DNA of 22,364 nucleotides from CAYGUK01 sp964352985 (GTDB taxonomy: Bacteria; Pseudomonadota; Gammaproteobacteria; JAHCLG01): positions 1-22,364 of the forward strand of contig CAYGUK010000062.1 in assembly GCA_964352985.1 (NCBI GenBank), given 5' to 3'. The notes below the pieces were generated by a model. That model did no database searches and was not told the origin of the DNA. It saw nothing but the letters and a program-made list of their open reading frames with translations. Below are positions 1-8,545 of this stretch, piece by piece; within the stretch, counting starts at the first letter, position 1; each line of letters begins with the position of its first letter. The position numbers were made by a program, and so were the translations under genes.

Positions 1-40
1 TTACGAAGCCGTTTTAAAGTGGGTGGGTCCATTTCATTTA

Positions 41-214
41 TTCAGCATAAATGCTAAATAGTTACCCTGATAATACTGCCTAACCTGGCAAAGCCAGGCT
101 AACGGCACTTAAGGGGATAATCGCGATTCTCCCCTTAAGTATCCCCATCGCGTAAGGAAAGTCTGTTCTTTTCAGCGTTTCTACGTTGTTGCTTAAATTT
201 GGTGAATAGTTACA
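41..214. repeat. Palindromic MITE-like intergenic repeat, copy 1
   Basis: This is one of two copies in the window; the other is at 9704-9884. The first 75 bases (41-115) are identical to 9710-9784, and the remainder differs at about ten positions including one indel. It is full of inverted repeats: AGCAT/ATGCT near the left end, TGCC (77-80) with GGCA (104-107) enclosing CCTGGC (84-89)/GCCAGG (93-98), and a perfect 10-bp stem ACTTAAGGGG (107-116)/CCCCTTAAGT (131-140) enclosing the palindrome AATCGCGATT (119-128). The right end is AGTTACA. The left TGTAACT seen in copy 2 is absent here, so this copy may be trimmed at the left. No ORF lies inside. It could be a non-autonomous element or a REP/BIME-like hairpin repeat. 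Confidence 0.85.
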
Positions 215-412
215 GTTTAATTATATTAAAGGATTGGATTTGACAGACGTTGTAATAAAGTTATTGCAATATTTTAAATTGCTTTTAAAAAGAATTAAAC
301 CAGTTGTCAGGTTTATTAAGTCTGTTTGTGTGCTTTGACAATATTATTCACTTGAAAAACCCTTACAATATTTGTTATTTTTAAATACATCCAATTACAA
401 TAGTTTTAATAC
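215..412 (+). other. AT-rich leader region of the MFS gene
   Basis: There is no gene here. Two exact TTGACA hexamers are present, at 240-245 and 335-340, but neither has a convincing -10 at 16-18 bp; TACAAT at 364-369 lies 23 bp from the second. The region probably holds the promoter of the downstream transporter gene, but I cannot fix it. Confidence 0.3.
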
Positions 413-1678
413 ATGTTTCAAGCATACGATAATAAATTAAAAACTTATAAACAAGCCTTAATCGATAGCAAATTTGCCTGGTTAATTTGGTTGATTGCTT
501 CTCTATTTTATAGCATGGAATTTTTTCAACGTGTTTCGCCTTCTGTGATGGCGATGCCAATTATGCAAAGTTTGCAGATGAATCAACAAACGTTTGCTAT
601 TATTATTTCGTTATATTTTTATGCTTGTGCGGCAGTGCAAATTCCCGTGGGTTATATTTTAGATCGTTACCGATTACGATATGTTTTAGCGCTCGCTTGT
701 TTAATGGTATCTCTCGGCACATTAATTTTCTCATTGAGTGATCATATTATTTATTTAGTTATTAGTCGGTTACTCGTTGGTGTCGGATCGGCCTTTGCTT
801 TTATCGGAGTATTAAAACTTTCTTCAAATTGGTTTTCACTTGATCATTATCCTTTTGTTGTAGGTTTAACTAACACGGTGGGGATCTTAGGCGCGATTTT
901 AGGCGAAGCGCCTTATGCAAAGTTAGTCAATGATCTTGGTTGGCGGCAAAGTTTTTTTATGATTTCTATCATTGGATTATTTATTAGTGTTTTAATGCTT
1001 CTATTTATTCGTGGCAATCCTAAATTTAACAATAACAAAACGATGGTGAAATCATCGTATAATCTCAAGTGTATTTTTGATGATAAACAAACTTGGTTAA
1101 TCGCTATTTATGCCGGATTAATGGTTGCACCGATTATTGCATTTGCTGAGCTTTGGGGGGTACCTTTTTTTACTTCTGTTTATCATATTAGTTCAGTTAA
1201 AGCGTCGACATTAAATACCAGTATTTTTATTGGTATTGCAATTGGTGGACCAGTTAATGGATTATTTTCTCGATATTTTCAATCACGAAAAGTCATTATG
1301 GGGTGGGGGAATTTCATAGCCTTGCTATCCATCATAGTGATTATTTTTGTAACTAATATTCCGCTTATTTTATTATCGTGTTTATTATTTATTTTTGGCT
1401 TTGCGACAAGTAGCATGTTATTAGCTTTTTCGCTCAATAAAGATAGACATCCCATTCATTTTGCGGCAGTGGTGACAGGTTTTACCAATATGATTATTTT
1501 AATATTTGGCGCTTTTTACCAGGATATTACTGGGTTTCTATTAAAACATTTATTATTTGATTTAAATTTAACACCGGAAGTATTATATCAAGTTTCATTG
1601 AGTACTTTACCCATTACCTTAATGATCAACTTATGTTTGCTTTATTTTATCGCCTCTAAACGTCAAATCTCTTCGTAG
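413..1678 (+). CDS. MFS transporter (phagosomal Pht/Fpt-like type)
   Basis: The product is a 421-residue inner-membrane protein with about twelve hydrophobic segments, the usual size for the major facilitator superfamily. The loop between helices 2 and 3 carries an MFS motif A variant, GYILDRYRLR, at residues 80-89. It is preceded by a Tyr/Ala-rich helix (SLYFYACAAVQIPVG) and followed by RLLVGVGSAFAF, a style I associate with small MFS carriers of intracellular gammaproteobacteria (Francisella Fpt, Legionella Pht). Those families move amino acids, nucleosides or other small metabolites across vacuole or cell membranes. The substrate here cannot be read from sequence. The first membrane helix begins near residue 22, so the 413 ATG is plausible although no strong Shine-Dalgarno precedes it. 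No clear terminator follows. It stands alone, transcribed away from the repeat. Confidence 0.85.
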   Translation: MFQAYDNKLKTYKQALIDSKFAWLIWLIASLFYSMEFFQRVSPSVMAMPIMQSLQMNQQTFAIIISLYFYACAAVQIPVGYILDRYRLRYVLALACLMVSLGTLIFSLSDHIIYLVISRLLVGVGSAFAFIGVLKLSSNWFSLDHYPFVVGLTNTVGILGAILGEAPYAKLVNDLGWRQSFFMISIIGLFISVLMLLFIRGNPKFNNNKTMVKSSYNLKCIFDDKQTWLIAIYAGLMVAPIIAFAELWGVPFFTSVYHISSVKASTLNTSIFIGIAIGGPVNGLFSRYFQSRKVIMGWGNFIALLSIIVIIFVTNIPLILLSCLLFIFGFATSSMLLAFSLNKDRHPIHFAAVVTGFTNMIILIFGAFYQDITGFLLKHLLFDLNLTPEVLYQVSLSTLPITLMINLCLLYFIASKRQISS

Positions 1679-1830
1679 GCGTTTGATTTCATACAAAAAA
1701 TAGATTAATTGTAAGAATTAATATTTTTGTTTATACCTGATTAAAAGCAAAAACGCCCTGGTATCCATAATCAGTAATATAAAGTAAGATATCGACAATT
1801 ATTTATGAATTAACAATAACTCTACTAGCC

Positions 1831-2415
1831 ATGCCAATAAAACCTATCATACTAAACTACAACCCAACGACAGATGAATTTGGACGTACCATTAAAAGAG
1901 AATATAGCATACCAACTTTTACTGAAACGTCAGGCTATTATGTCATTGTTGATCAAAATGATCCTAAACAAGAAATTTTAGCATTAGCAAAGTTTAAAAT
2001 GGACGTGTTTCGTAAAGGTTATATTGAGTTGTTAGATTTAGATGTGAAATCACATTGTAGAAGCGAAGTGGGTTATCGTGCTTCGGCTCTATTTTCAATG
2101 CCTGCAGAACAATCACTCATACCTTATCAATGGTATTTTGGTGAAAGATTATTAGTTGCGCTATTACTGAATGCTAAAAAAACTAAAAGCGGTTTATCAT
2201 TTATTCCCTTACCTAAAGGGTTAGGGGATTCGATTCCATTTTATAAAAAAGCGCTAAGTGCGAATATTAAAAATTTTCCTCAAGCAATATGCGATACCAA
2301 AGAAGCAAATATTTTTATTCCTCCATATATCATTCAGCAAAATTTTTTACCGAGAAGCCATGATTGTGTTGTGTATTATCAGCCTCGTATTACAGAATAT
2401 TTTAAAAGGTCATAA
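1831..2415 (+). CDS. Small orphan protein with GNAT-like features
   Basis: This encodes a 194-residue soluble protein that I do not recognise as a named family. Its layout recalls a GNAT N-acetyltransferase: a strand-like segment IELLDLDVKSHCR (65-77), then GYRASALF (81-88) where GNATs place the acetyl-CoA-binding loop, a helix GERLLVALLLNA (104-115), and SIPFYKKAL (134-142), which resembles the family's C-terminal A-x-x-F-Y-x-K-x-G-F element. The acetyl-CoA loop is not canonical (no Q/R-x-x-G-x-G/A), so activity is uncertain. No signal peptide or membrane helix is seen. The start has little Shine-Dalgarno support. A rho-independent terminator follows directly. The GNAT idea is an inference from motif order, and a plain hypothetical protein is the safe call. 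Confidence 0.7.
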   Translation: MPIKPIILNYNPTTDEFGRTIKREYSIPTFTETSGYYVIVDQNDPKQEILALAKFKMDVFRKGYIELLDLDVKSHCRSEVGYRASALFSMPAEQSLIPYQWYFGERLLVALLLNAKKTKSGLSFIPLPKGLGDSIPFYKKALSANIKNFPQAICDTKEANIFIPPYIIQQNFLPRSHDCVVYYQPRITEYFKRS

Positions 2416-2417
2416 AT

Positions 2418-2448
2418 AAAAGTCCTATTACTAGGACGGGCTTTTTTT
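2418..2448 (+). terminator. Rho-independent terminator after the GNAT-like gene
   Basis: The stem is GTCCTA (2422-2427)/TAGGAC (2432-2437) with a 4-nt loop, followed by GGGC and a run of seven T (2442-2448). An alternative longer pairing uses AAAAGTCC with GGGCTTTT through one U-G wobble. It lies just past the stop codon at 2413-2415. Confidence 0.75.
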
Positions 2449-2603
2449 ATTATAAATGCGAATTAAATGAGTTAATTGCATTTAGCAATACAATTTTCTG
2501 ATATTTTTATTTCTATACATCACTATTCCAATAAATGTCGATTATAAATTTATTTTTGTTCTGTTTATGCTATTGAAAAAACGCTAAGTAACAAGGAAAA
2601 TAA

Positions 2604-3752
2604 ATGATGGCAAGTGATGCTGAAACATTACGAAAATTAAGTCAGAAGTTAACAACGGGTGAATATACTCTAGAATGGGCTCACCCTCAAAGTGCTATCA
2701 CTACATTAAAATATGCTAATAATCCACTAATCGTCCAACCTATCAAATTTGAATTTCATTCTGTGCCTGCTATTGTTAGAGAACAAATGTTACAGTGTTT
2801 CGATATCAGGGACACTACTTTCCTATCAAAAACATTGTTATTTAAATGCAACACAAAATTTCCACAAAATACGGAATTACAAATATTGTGGAACAAATTT
2901 CTGGATGTGATTCAAGGTGCGAAAGCTTTAATGCTTATGATTTATGACTATTCTATTTTTGAGGATATGCTTTGTTTGAAGAATGATTTGCCAGCTATTT
3001 ATCATTTGACTAGTGTGAATCCTGATTTTAAAGATTATTTTAATTTCGAAATATTTATAAAGGCTGTTTGTATGGAGTTTTGCTTATATACTACTTCTGA
3101 GATTACAAATCAAAATTTAAATGATATTATTAAACGCTATCAACTTTGTATTCATAATTTGAAATTATTATTTCAGCAAGCTATTTCTGAATTATTAAAG
3201 AATAAGATACCGCGTTTTTTGTTTTTGGATAATATGCTAAAAAAATCATCTGATGACTTGAAATATTTAAGTTTTCATGACTGTCAACAACTTTTATTAT
3301 TTTCCATGAATGCATATATAAGCTTAATCACTGATCAGATGAATGCGATGATTATTTCGGCAGAATTAAAACAGGTATATAAAAATATAATCGCTAATCT
3401 AAAAATTCAATTGGCGGAGTATGGTGAGTTTCTACAGAAATTTGGCAGTGAAGGTGCTTATGCTTCATCATCCTTGAATATCAATACTTCTTTTGCAATT
3501 TATGGTTATCAAATTGCTATAATTTTAGATAAGGTTGCAAATAACAATGGACTAGTACTTGATCCAAAAAAACCGCAAATTTCTCGTGCCAAACAAACCA
3601 GAAAGTTTACAGATGCAGAGTATATTAAATTATTTAAACAACTTAACTATTTAACGGGCAAACTGTCGCAAAACATTAAAATAATAAAAGAAGTTCAGCC
3701 TCAGCAACACCCTATACCACAACCTAGACTTTCGAGATCTATTAGAAGATAA
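2604..3752 (+). CDS. 382-residue orphan protein, effector candidate
   Basis: I do not recognise this protein. It is 382 residues, mostly amphipathic helix (many Leu/Ile/Lys/Asn heptad-like stretches), without a signal peptide or transmembrane segments. The tail is rich in Gln, Pro and Arg (QPQQHPIPQPRLSRSIRR). AAGGA at 2593-2597 supports initiation; it lies 6 nt before the ATG at 2604 and 9 nt before a second in-frame ATG at 2607, and either could be used. The gene is monocistronic between two terminators, a common arrangement for acquired or effector genes in Legionellales. Secretion is only inferred from lack of recognisable relatives, helical composition and neighbourhood. No catalytic motif was found. 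Confidence 0.75.
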   Translation: MMASDAETLRKLSQKLTTGEYTLEWAHPQSAITTLKYANNPLIVQPIKFEFHSVPAIVREQMLQCFDIRDTTFLSKTLLFKCNTKFPQNTELQILWNKFLDVIQGAKALMLMIYDYSIFEDMLCLKNDLPAIYHLTSVNPDFKDYFNFEIFIKAVCMEFCLYTTSEITNQNLNDIIKRYQLCIHNLKLLFQQAISELLKNKIPRFLFLDNMLKKSSDDLKYLSFHDCQQLLLFSMNAYISLITDQMNAMIISAELKQVYKNIIANLKIQLAEYGEFLQKFGSEGAYASSSLNINTSFAIYGYQIAIILDKVANNNGLVLDPKKPQISRAKQTRKFTDAEYIKLFKQLNYLTGKLSQNIKIIKEVQPQQHPIPQPRLSRSIRR

Positions 3753-3753
3753 A

Positions 3754-3780
3754 AAAAGCGCAAGATTCAATTGCGCTTTT
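3754..3780. terminator. Bidirectional rho-independent terminator
   Basis: A perfect 10-bp stem AAAAGCGCAA (3754-3763)/TTGCGCTTTT (3771-3780) encloses a 7-nt loop. A-rich on its left side (3751-3757) and T-rich on its right, it can end both the plus-strand 382-residue gene and the convergent minus-strand thyA-CBS unit. Confidence 0.85.
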
Positions 3781-3811
3781 ACTTGAGAAAATAAAATTAA
3801 TTTCGTAAAAA

Positions 3812-4234
3812 TTAAGTGGTGATGTATTCTTGCAGTTGGTCACGTTCAAATTTCAAGGCATCAATGGTCCAACCCAAGACGTGGCGTATAGACACAATGG
3901 CAACGATTTCACCATTGTCGACAACAGGTAAATGTCGACAACCAATATCTTTCATGAGTTTATAACAATCATTCACGGTAGACATAGGTGTAACAGTGGT
4001 CACATTTCCAGTCATCACACTTTCTAGTGAGGTGTGTTTGGGATCTTTATCAGCAGCGATGACTCGATTTAATAAATCGCGTTCTGTAAAAATACCAACA
4101 GGTCTATCCCCATGTGTGATGATCACGCTTCCGATACGCTTTGCACTCATCATTTCTGCCGCAACAGCAACAGAGACATTGCCAGGCAACGTTTGTACTG
4201 TTTGCGGTTTAAGTAGCGATTTTAAATGGCTCAT
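3812..4234 (-). CDS. Two-CBS-domain protein
   Basis: This 140-residue cytosolic protein consists of a pair of CBS motifs, a Bateman module that binds adenine nucleotides and usually senses energy state. In the open-frame numbering (9 residues longer), CBS1 covers the part with VAVAAEMMSAKRIGSVIITHG and GIFTERDLL, and CBS2 the part with VTTVTPMSTVNDCYKLM and RHLPVVDNGEIVAIVSIRHVL. The helix-strand-strand-helix pattern and the I/V-G-I/V-x-T/S-x-R-D/H signature are clear. I chose the ATG at 4234 because AAGGAG (minus strand, 4243-4248) lies 8 nt before it; the frame stays open to an ATG at 4261 without such a site. No partner enzymatic domain is fused. It follows thyA by 36 bp on the same strand, so the two are probably co-transcribed. 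The ligand is unknown. Confidence 0.9.
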   Translation of the reverse strand: MSHLKSLLKPQTVQTLPGNVSVAVAAEMMSAKRIGSVIITHGDRPVGIFTERDLLNRVIAADKDPKHTSLESVMTGNVTTVTPMSTVNDCYKLMKDIGCRHLPVVDNGEIVAIVSIRHVLGWTIDALKFERDQLQEYITT

Positions 4235-4270
4235 ATGAGGCTCTCCTTTAATAAAGATCAATACCCGAAA

Positions 4271-5065
4271 TCAAACAGCAATCGGTGCTGTAATTTTTTC
4301 ATGGCATTGATAATTTAAAAATTCAAAATCTTCAAATAACAATTCTTCAAAGGGAATATTTTCGCGTTTTAATCTTAATTCACATAAAGGCAATGGTTGT
4401 CTTGCTATTTGAGTTTCAACTTGGTGGATGTGGTTTTGATAAATGTGGCAATCACCACCATTCCAAATAAATTCACCGACTTCTAATTGACATTCTTTAG
4501 CAATTATATGAGTGAGTAGAGAATATGATGCTATATTAAAGGGCACACCTAAAAAGGCATCAGCACTACGTTGCATTAATAAACAAGATAATTTATAGTC
4601 GCTCACATAAAATTGAAATAATAAATGACAAGGCGGTAATGCCATTTTATCTAATTCACCTACATTCCATGCTGAGACTATATGTCGGCGTGATTCAGGT
4701 TGAAATTTCAATGAGTGAATTACATTTTTTATTTGATCAACAAATCGACCATCTGCTGTTTGCCAATGTCGCCATTGACGACCATAAACAGGGCCTAAAT
4801 CACCATTATCATCAGCCCATTCATTCCAAATTTTAACGCCATTATCATTTAAATATTTTATATTGGTATCACCATGTAAAAACCAGAGTAATTCATGCAC
4901 GACACTTTTGATGTGAATTTTTTTTGTTGTAACCAAAGGAAAACCTTGGCTTAAATCAAATCGCATTTGATATCCAAAAGTGCTAAAGGTACCTGTGCCG
5001 GTGCGGTCGGTTTTTTTAGTACCATTTTGTAATATGTGTCGCAAAAATTCGAGATATTGCTGCAT
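4271..5065 (-). CDS. thyA: Thymidylate synthase
   Basis: ThyA converts dUMP to dTMP using 5,10-methylenetetrahydrofolate as methyl donor and reductant, supplying the DNA precursor. The product is 264 residues, the same length as the E. coli enzyme, and aligns without gaps by eye. The folate/phosphate loop TDRTGTGT is at residues 19-26, the catalytic motif LPPCHLLFQFYV carries the nucleophile Cys146, the phosphate-binding QRSADAFLGVPFNIASY follows it, and the dUMP-binding GGDCHIYQNH is present. The end TAPIAV fits the closing C-terminus of the family. No key residue is missing. It is first in a likely two-gene unit with the CBS gene. Folate links it functionally with folB at 8662, but the two are not adjacent. 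Confidence 0.97.
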   Translation of the reverse strand: MQQYLEFLRHILQNGTKKTDRTGTGTFSTFGYQMRFDLSQGFPLVTTKKIHIKSVVHELLWFLHGDTNIKYLNDNGVKIWNEWADDNGDLGPVYGRQWRHWQTADGRFVDQIKNVIHSLKFQPESRRHIVSAWNVGELDKMALPPCHLLFQFYVSDYKLSCLLMQRSADAFLGVPFNIASYSLLTHIIAKECQLEVGEFIWNGGDCHIYQNHIHQVETQIARQPLPLCELRLKRENIPFEELLFEDFEFLNYQCHEKITAPIAV

Positions 5066-5265
5066 TATGTTGTTGCCTATAAACTGATTGCCTGAGATAG
5101 ATAGTTTACATGAAGACTATATCGTCGAGAATGTTTTTTACTTTATATTGTCTATTGTGTATGACACTTTGCATTCAAATTGGTTCAGTTAAATTATTGA
5201 AATTAAAGGTCTATATAATCAGTAATATGAATTTAACATAATAAAAATGTATAAAACTCAACAAT

Positions 5266-6978
5266 TTATCTTTGTTGTAATTTTTTAGCGACGCTTTCTT
5301 TCGCATTTTTTATTTCTTGTTCTAACGCTTCTTTTGGAAATTGCTTGAGTTCAGTGAATAAACTAGGATATTTTAATGCAAGCGGATTTGCAGGATCCTG
5401 TGATTCTTTTTGCCATTGTTCAAATTCTTTAGAATAAAATTTAATTAAATAAGAGATAACTGTTGATCGATATTCTGGTTGTTGTTGAAAAATGGCAGTA
5501 AGTAACGCATCTTTAGCTTTGTTTTTAGTCGCATCTTTTGAAGATGTTTCTAAAATTTGCTGTAAGTATCTTGCATTAGGTATTATAAAGATATCAGGTA
5601 TGATGTAGGTGACCATAATATTGAGAAGTGGATAGGGCACTAATAAAAAGGATTGATCGGATTCTTCAAGCAATAAAAATGATTGTAGAAAAATTTCAAG
5701 ACAAAGCTTGTTATATTTCTCAACTAAAAATTCCGTAATAATGATATCAAGCTGAACCGGAATTTCTATGTGTTCGGTTTTTAATAGATAGTAAAGATCC
5801 TCAATTCTTTGGTCTGATATTAAATTAATTATCATACTTTTCATTTCATCTTTATGTCTATCACGATGTATTGATAATAATAAAGTGAGTAGTTCTTTTT
5901 TGTTTGAAATGAGATTTCGTATCGACTCATTTTGAAAGAACGTCAAAGTTTCAACAAAATATAATACTGCTACCTCTGGCGGCATTCTTAAAAAACTTAA
6001 TACATCCTCCATAGTTTTAAATAATGAGATTAAATTAAATCCTTTAACAACAACTTTTCTGTCCTTTAGGCTAAGCCATTCCATTATTGATGCCAACGTA
6101 CTAAAGTGGAGAATTAAAAGTCGATATTCTGTTTCGAGTAATTTTTTTGCTAATATTGCTTTTCTCGCACAAGTCATGATAGATGGTTCAAACTCTTCTT
6201 TAGTTTGTGTGTTAAATAAATTAAATAACAATAAATCTATTTCTTTTTCTACGTAAAATCCTATCTGTTGTAATAGGGAAAAAAATTTTTCCAAATCGAC
6301 ATCAGTGACTAAATAAGGCGCTTGACCAAAAGATAATGGTGGTGGCAAAATCAGCGCGAAGAATTCGGGGCAATCTACCAAAAGATTAGCTAGAAGTTCT
6401 GAAAAGTTTTCTTCTTGCTCGATAATTTTTTTTAAATTTGCTGCAACTATTTCACGTAATTGATTAGCGTTTTCACATTGTTTAAACAATGTAACAAACA
6501 TCTTTATTAAATGGTCAATTTTTTTTTGTTCTATTATCCATTTAATTATCGATTCTGTATTCGTAAAATGGATTGAGGATGAGGTATGGGTGCTACTTTT
6601 AAATATGAAAGATTCAAAATCTAAATGACTTAGAATAATACCTAATTTTGCAGTTGTATCTAGAAATGGCCAACTTTCTTCATGCTTTGATTTTAGTATC
6701 GTATCGCGAAGTTGAAATAATATTTTTATTCGTTTGTTTTCCGTGAGTCGTTGTGCTTGCATTCTACTCACGCTGGTTTTATTTAGAAATTTCATAAGTT
6801 TTTTAAATTGTGGGACTAACTGTTTAATATGACTTTCCAATTCTTCAAGTTCCTGGAATTTTTCTAAAAAATTAAACAAGCTGTTTAGGAAAATAAATAA
6901 CTCAGTATCAAATTGGTCAATAAATAAAAATTCACGACCATGAGAAATCGAGAAAAAATTTGATGGAGAAGAATACAT
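5266..6978 (-). CDS. 570-residue helical orphan protein, effector candidate
   Basis: The function is not recognised. The protein is long, soluble and almost entirely predicted-helical, rich in Leu, Phe, Glu and Lys. It has recurring helix pairs of roughly 30-40 residues that could form a solenoid, but I cannot identify a repeat family such as ARM, HEAT or TPR. There is no signal peptide or membrane segment. The last 20 residues (LEQEIKNAKESVAKKLQQR region) are a charged helix with clustered Glu. Legionella Dot/Icm substrates often carry Glu-rich C-terminal signals, but this match is weak. The ATG at 6978 starts the frame. It sits alone between thyA and a sugar transporter on the same strand, separated from the latter by a hairpin terminator. 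It may be a secreted effector or a lineage-specific structural protein. Confidence 0.75.
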   Translation of the reverse strand: MYSSPSNFFSISHGREFLFIDQFDTELFIFLNSLFNFLEKFQELEELESHIKQLVPQFKKLMKFLNKTSVSRMQAQRLTENKRIKILFQLRDTILKSKHEESWPFLDTTAKLGIILSHLDFESFIFKSSTHTSSSIHFTNTESIIKWIIEQKKIDHLIKMFVTLFKQCENANQLREIVAANLKKIIEQEENFSELLANLLVDCPEFFALILPPPLSFGQAPYLVTDVDLEKFFSLLQQIGFYVEKEIDLLLFNLFNTQTKEEFEPSIMTCARKAILAKKLLETEYRLLILHFSTLASIMEWLSLKDRKVVVKGFNLISLFKTMEDVLSFLRMPPEVAVLYFVETLTFFQNESIRNLISNKKELLTLLLSIHRDRHKDEMKSMIINLISDQRIEDLYYLLKTEHIEIPVQLDIIITEFLVEKYNKLCLEIFLQSFLLLEESDQSFLLVPYPLLNIMVTYIIPDIFIIPNARYLQQILETSSKDATKNKAKDALLTAIFQQQPEYRSTVISYLIKFYSKEFEQWQKESQDPANPLALKYPSLFTELKQFPKEALEQEIKNAKESVAKKLQQR

Positions 6979-7091
6979 GTTTATATAATCTCATTTTTTA
7001 TTTTTGAGAAAGGATAAAGATAATTTTTATTGACGTAAAATGATTATTTCAGATGAGTAGGATTATGAAAATTCATTATGATCAAGTAACA

Positions 7092-7112
7092 CTCCCAAGA
7101 CTGGCTTGGGAG
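7092..7112 (-). terminator. Hairpin terminator of the sugar transporter gene
   Basis: A perfect 8-bp stem CTCCCAAG (7092-7099)/CTTGGGAG (7105-7112) encloses a 5-nt loop 20 bp past the stop of the minus-strand transporter gene. The U tract on that strand is weak (TGTTACTT); the stronger T-run (GTTTTAATTT) is on the plus strand, so termination could be partial or in both directions. Confidence 0.55.
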
Positions 7113-7131
7113 GTTTTAATTTAGTTGAAAA

Positions 7132-8499
7132 TTAAGTCGCACTAACAACTTCTTTATATATTTTGGTTTTATTCTCAAAATATGATTGTATTTCTTCTAA
7201 AGATTTGCCCTTGGTTTCTGGCAAAAGAAATACGGCGACCAAGAAATATAATAAAGTGAAAAATCCGAGTAACCAATACGTATTGGCCATGCCGATATGA
7301 TCAATAATCGGGAGGAAAACACTCGATAAAACAGCTGAGCATAATGAATTAAAAAATAAACATAATGCGACACCCCGACCGCGAACGCGAGTAGGTAATA
7401 ATTCTGCAAACACCAGCCAAACCACAACGCCGGGACCTATCGCGTAAAAAATAATCCAAGCAATTAATCCTGCTAATTGAAAAACACCTTGTAAATGTAG
7501 CGAAATATGAGAATGCGCTACCAGTGCGAGAAATGTATCTGCAACAATTAATCCGCCCGTACCAATAATGAGTAGTGCTTTACGCCCGACTTTATCGATT
7601 AAAAATAAGGCGAGTATACAAGTAATAAATTGTACTAAACCAATCACCACCGTATCTTTCATGAGTAAGGTATGAGAATGAATGCCCGCTTTTTTAATAA
7701 TAAGTGGCGCATATTGTAAAATTGAATTAATACCTGTTAATTGATTACTCGCTGCAATAAACATAGCGATAAATAAAGGCAAAATTAATTTAGCTGAAAA
7801 TAATTCCCCCCACGAACTTTTGGATTGCGTTAAACTGTCATGAATTGCTTCTAGCTCTATTTGTGCTTCAAAATGAGGACGAGTCCGTGATAAAACATTT
7901 TTTGCTTGATCATTTTTTTTGTTTGCGACTAACCAGCGTGGTGATTCAGGAAGATAAAGCATGGCAATTAATAATAATAACGATGGAATAAATAAAACGG
8001 CAAACATACCGTGCCAGTTACCACTTGGTGTAAATAACAAATCAACAAAATAAGCTAACACGATTCCAAACGTTAAAAACAATTGAAATACAGTGACACT
8101 CATACCACGAACACGAGTGGGGGCGACTTCAGATAAATAGAGTGGCACGGCAACGGAAACAATCCCAACACCAATACCTAAAATTAATCTCGAAACTAAT
8201 AACCAAACAAATGATTGCGTTTCTAAAATTGCCACAATACCAATGATAAAAACAAGACTTGCAATAATAATCATGGTGCGACGACCAAACAAATCGGCCA
8301 GTGAGCCCGTAATTAAATTTGCAATAAAGCCACCACCGAGAACAGCACCAACGATAATACCAATTTGGAAATCATTCATGGGAATCGTTTTACGAATAAA
8401 AAGTAACGCACCTGAAATAACGCCAATATCGTAACCATAAAGAATGCCGCCTAACCCCGAACAAATAACCATTAAAAAAACGAGTACTCGATGGTTCAT
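7132..8499 (-). CDS. Sugar porter family MFS transporter (XylE/GalP-like)
   Basis: The product is a 455-residue twelve-helix inner-membrane sugar:H+ symporter of the MFS sugar porter family. Diagnostic motifs in order: helix 1 GGILYGYDIGVISGAL (17-32), SLADLFGRRTM after helix 2 (66-76), YLSEVAPTRVRG after helix 4 (121-132), PESPRWLVANKK (184-195), QLTGIN...YAPLI in helix 7, DKVGRKALL after helix 8, the second-half LPTRVRGRG, and PETKGKSLEEIQSYF at the end. Helix 7 has NQLTGIN where XylE and GalP have QQ-x-x-GIN, a change in a sugar-contacting pair that might alter substrate choice. The natural substrate (xylose, galactose, arabinose, inositol or other) cannot be assigned. It is monocistronic, divergent from folB, and an inverted repeat in the shared upstream region may be its operator. 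Confidence 0.93.
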   Translation of the reverse strand: MNHRVLVFLMVICSGLGGILYGYDIGVISGALLFIRKTIPMNDFQIGIIVGAVLGGGFIANLITGSLADLFGRRTMIIIASLVFIIGIVAILETQSFVWLLVSRLILGIGVGIVSVAVPLYLSEVAPTRVRGMSVTVFQLFLTFGIVLAYFVDLLFTPSGNWHGMFAVLFIPSLLLLIAMLYLPESPRWLVANKKNDQAKNVLSRTRPHFEAQIELEAIHDSLTQSKSSWGELFSAKLILPLFIAMFIAASNQLTGINSILQYAPLIIKKAGIHSHTLLMKDTVVIGLVQFITCILALFLIDKVGRKALLIIGTGGLIVADTFLALVAHSHISLHLQGVFQLAGLIAWIIFYAIGPGVVVWLVFAELLPTRVRGRGVALCLFFNSLCSAVLSSVFLPIIDHIGMANTYWLLGFFTLLYFLVAVFLLPETKGKSLEEIQSYFENKTKIYKEVVSAT

Positions 8500-8545
8500 C
8501 GTGTTGTAATCCCTACCCCTATTTGTAATGAGGCAAAGCCTAGCA

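Noticed and set aside
1..61. Short open frame (about 19 codons) on the plus strand ending in TAG at 59-61, and a minus-strand ATG reading out of the left edge
   Set aside because: Both are too short to support a gene, and the plus-strand one ends inside the repeat; the evidence cannot separate a gene end from chance.
41..214. CRISPR array or attachment site
   Set aside because: There are only two distant copies with internal palindromes and no regular spacers, integrase or tRNA gene, so an interspersed repeat fits better.
335..369. TTGACA (335-340) with TACAAT (364-369) as the promoter of the first MFS gene
   Set aside because: The 23-bp spacing is too long for a standard sigma-70 promoter.
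3996..4238. Plus-strand 80-codon open frame opposite the CBS gene
   Set aside because: It is a shadow of a clearly homologous minus-strand gene and has no recognisable product.
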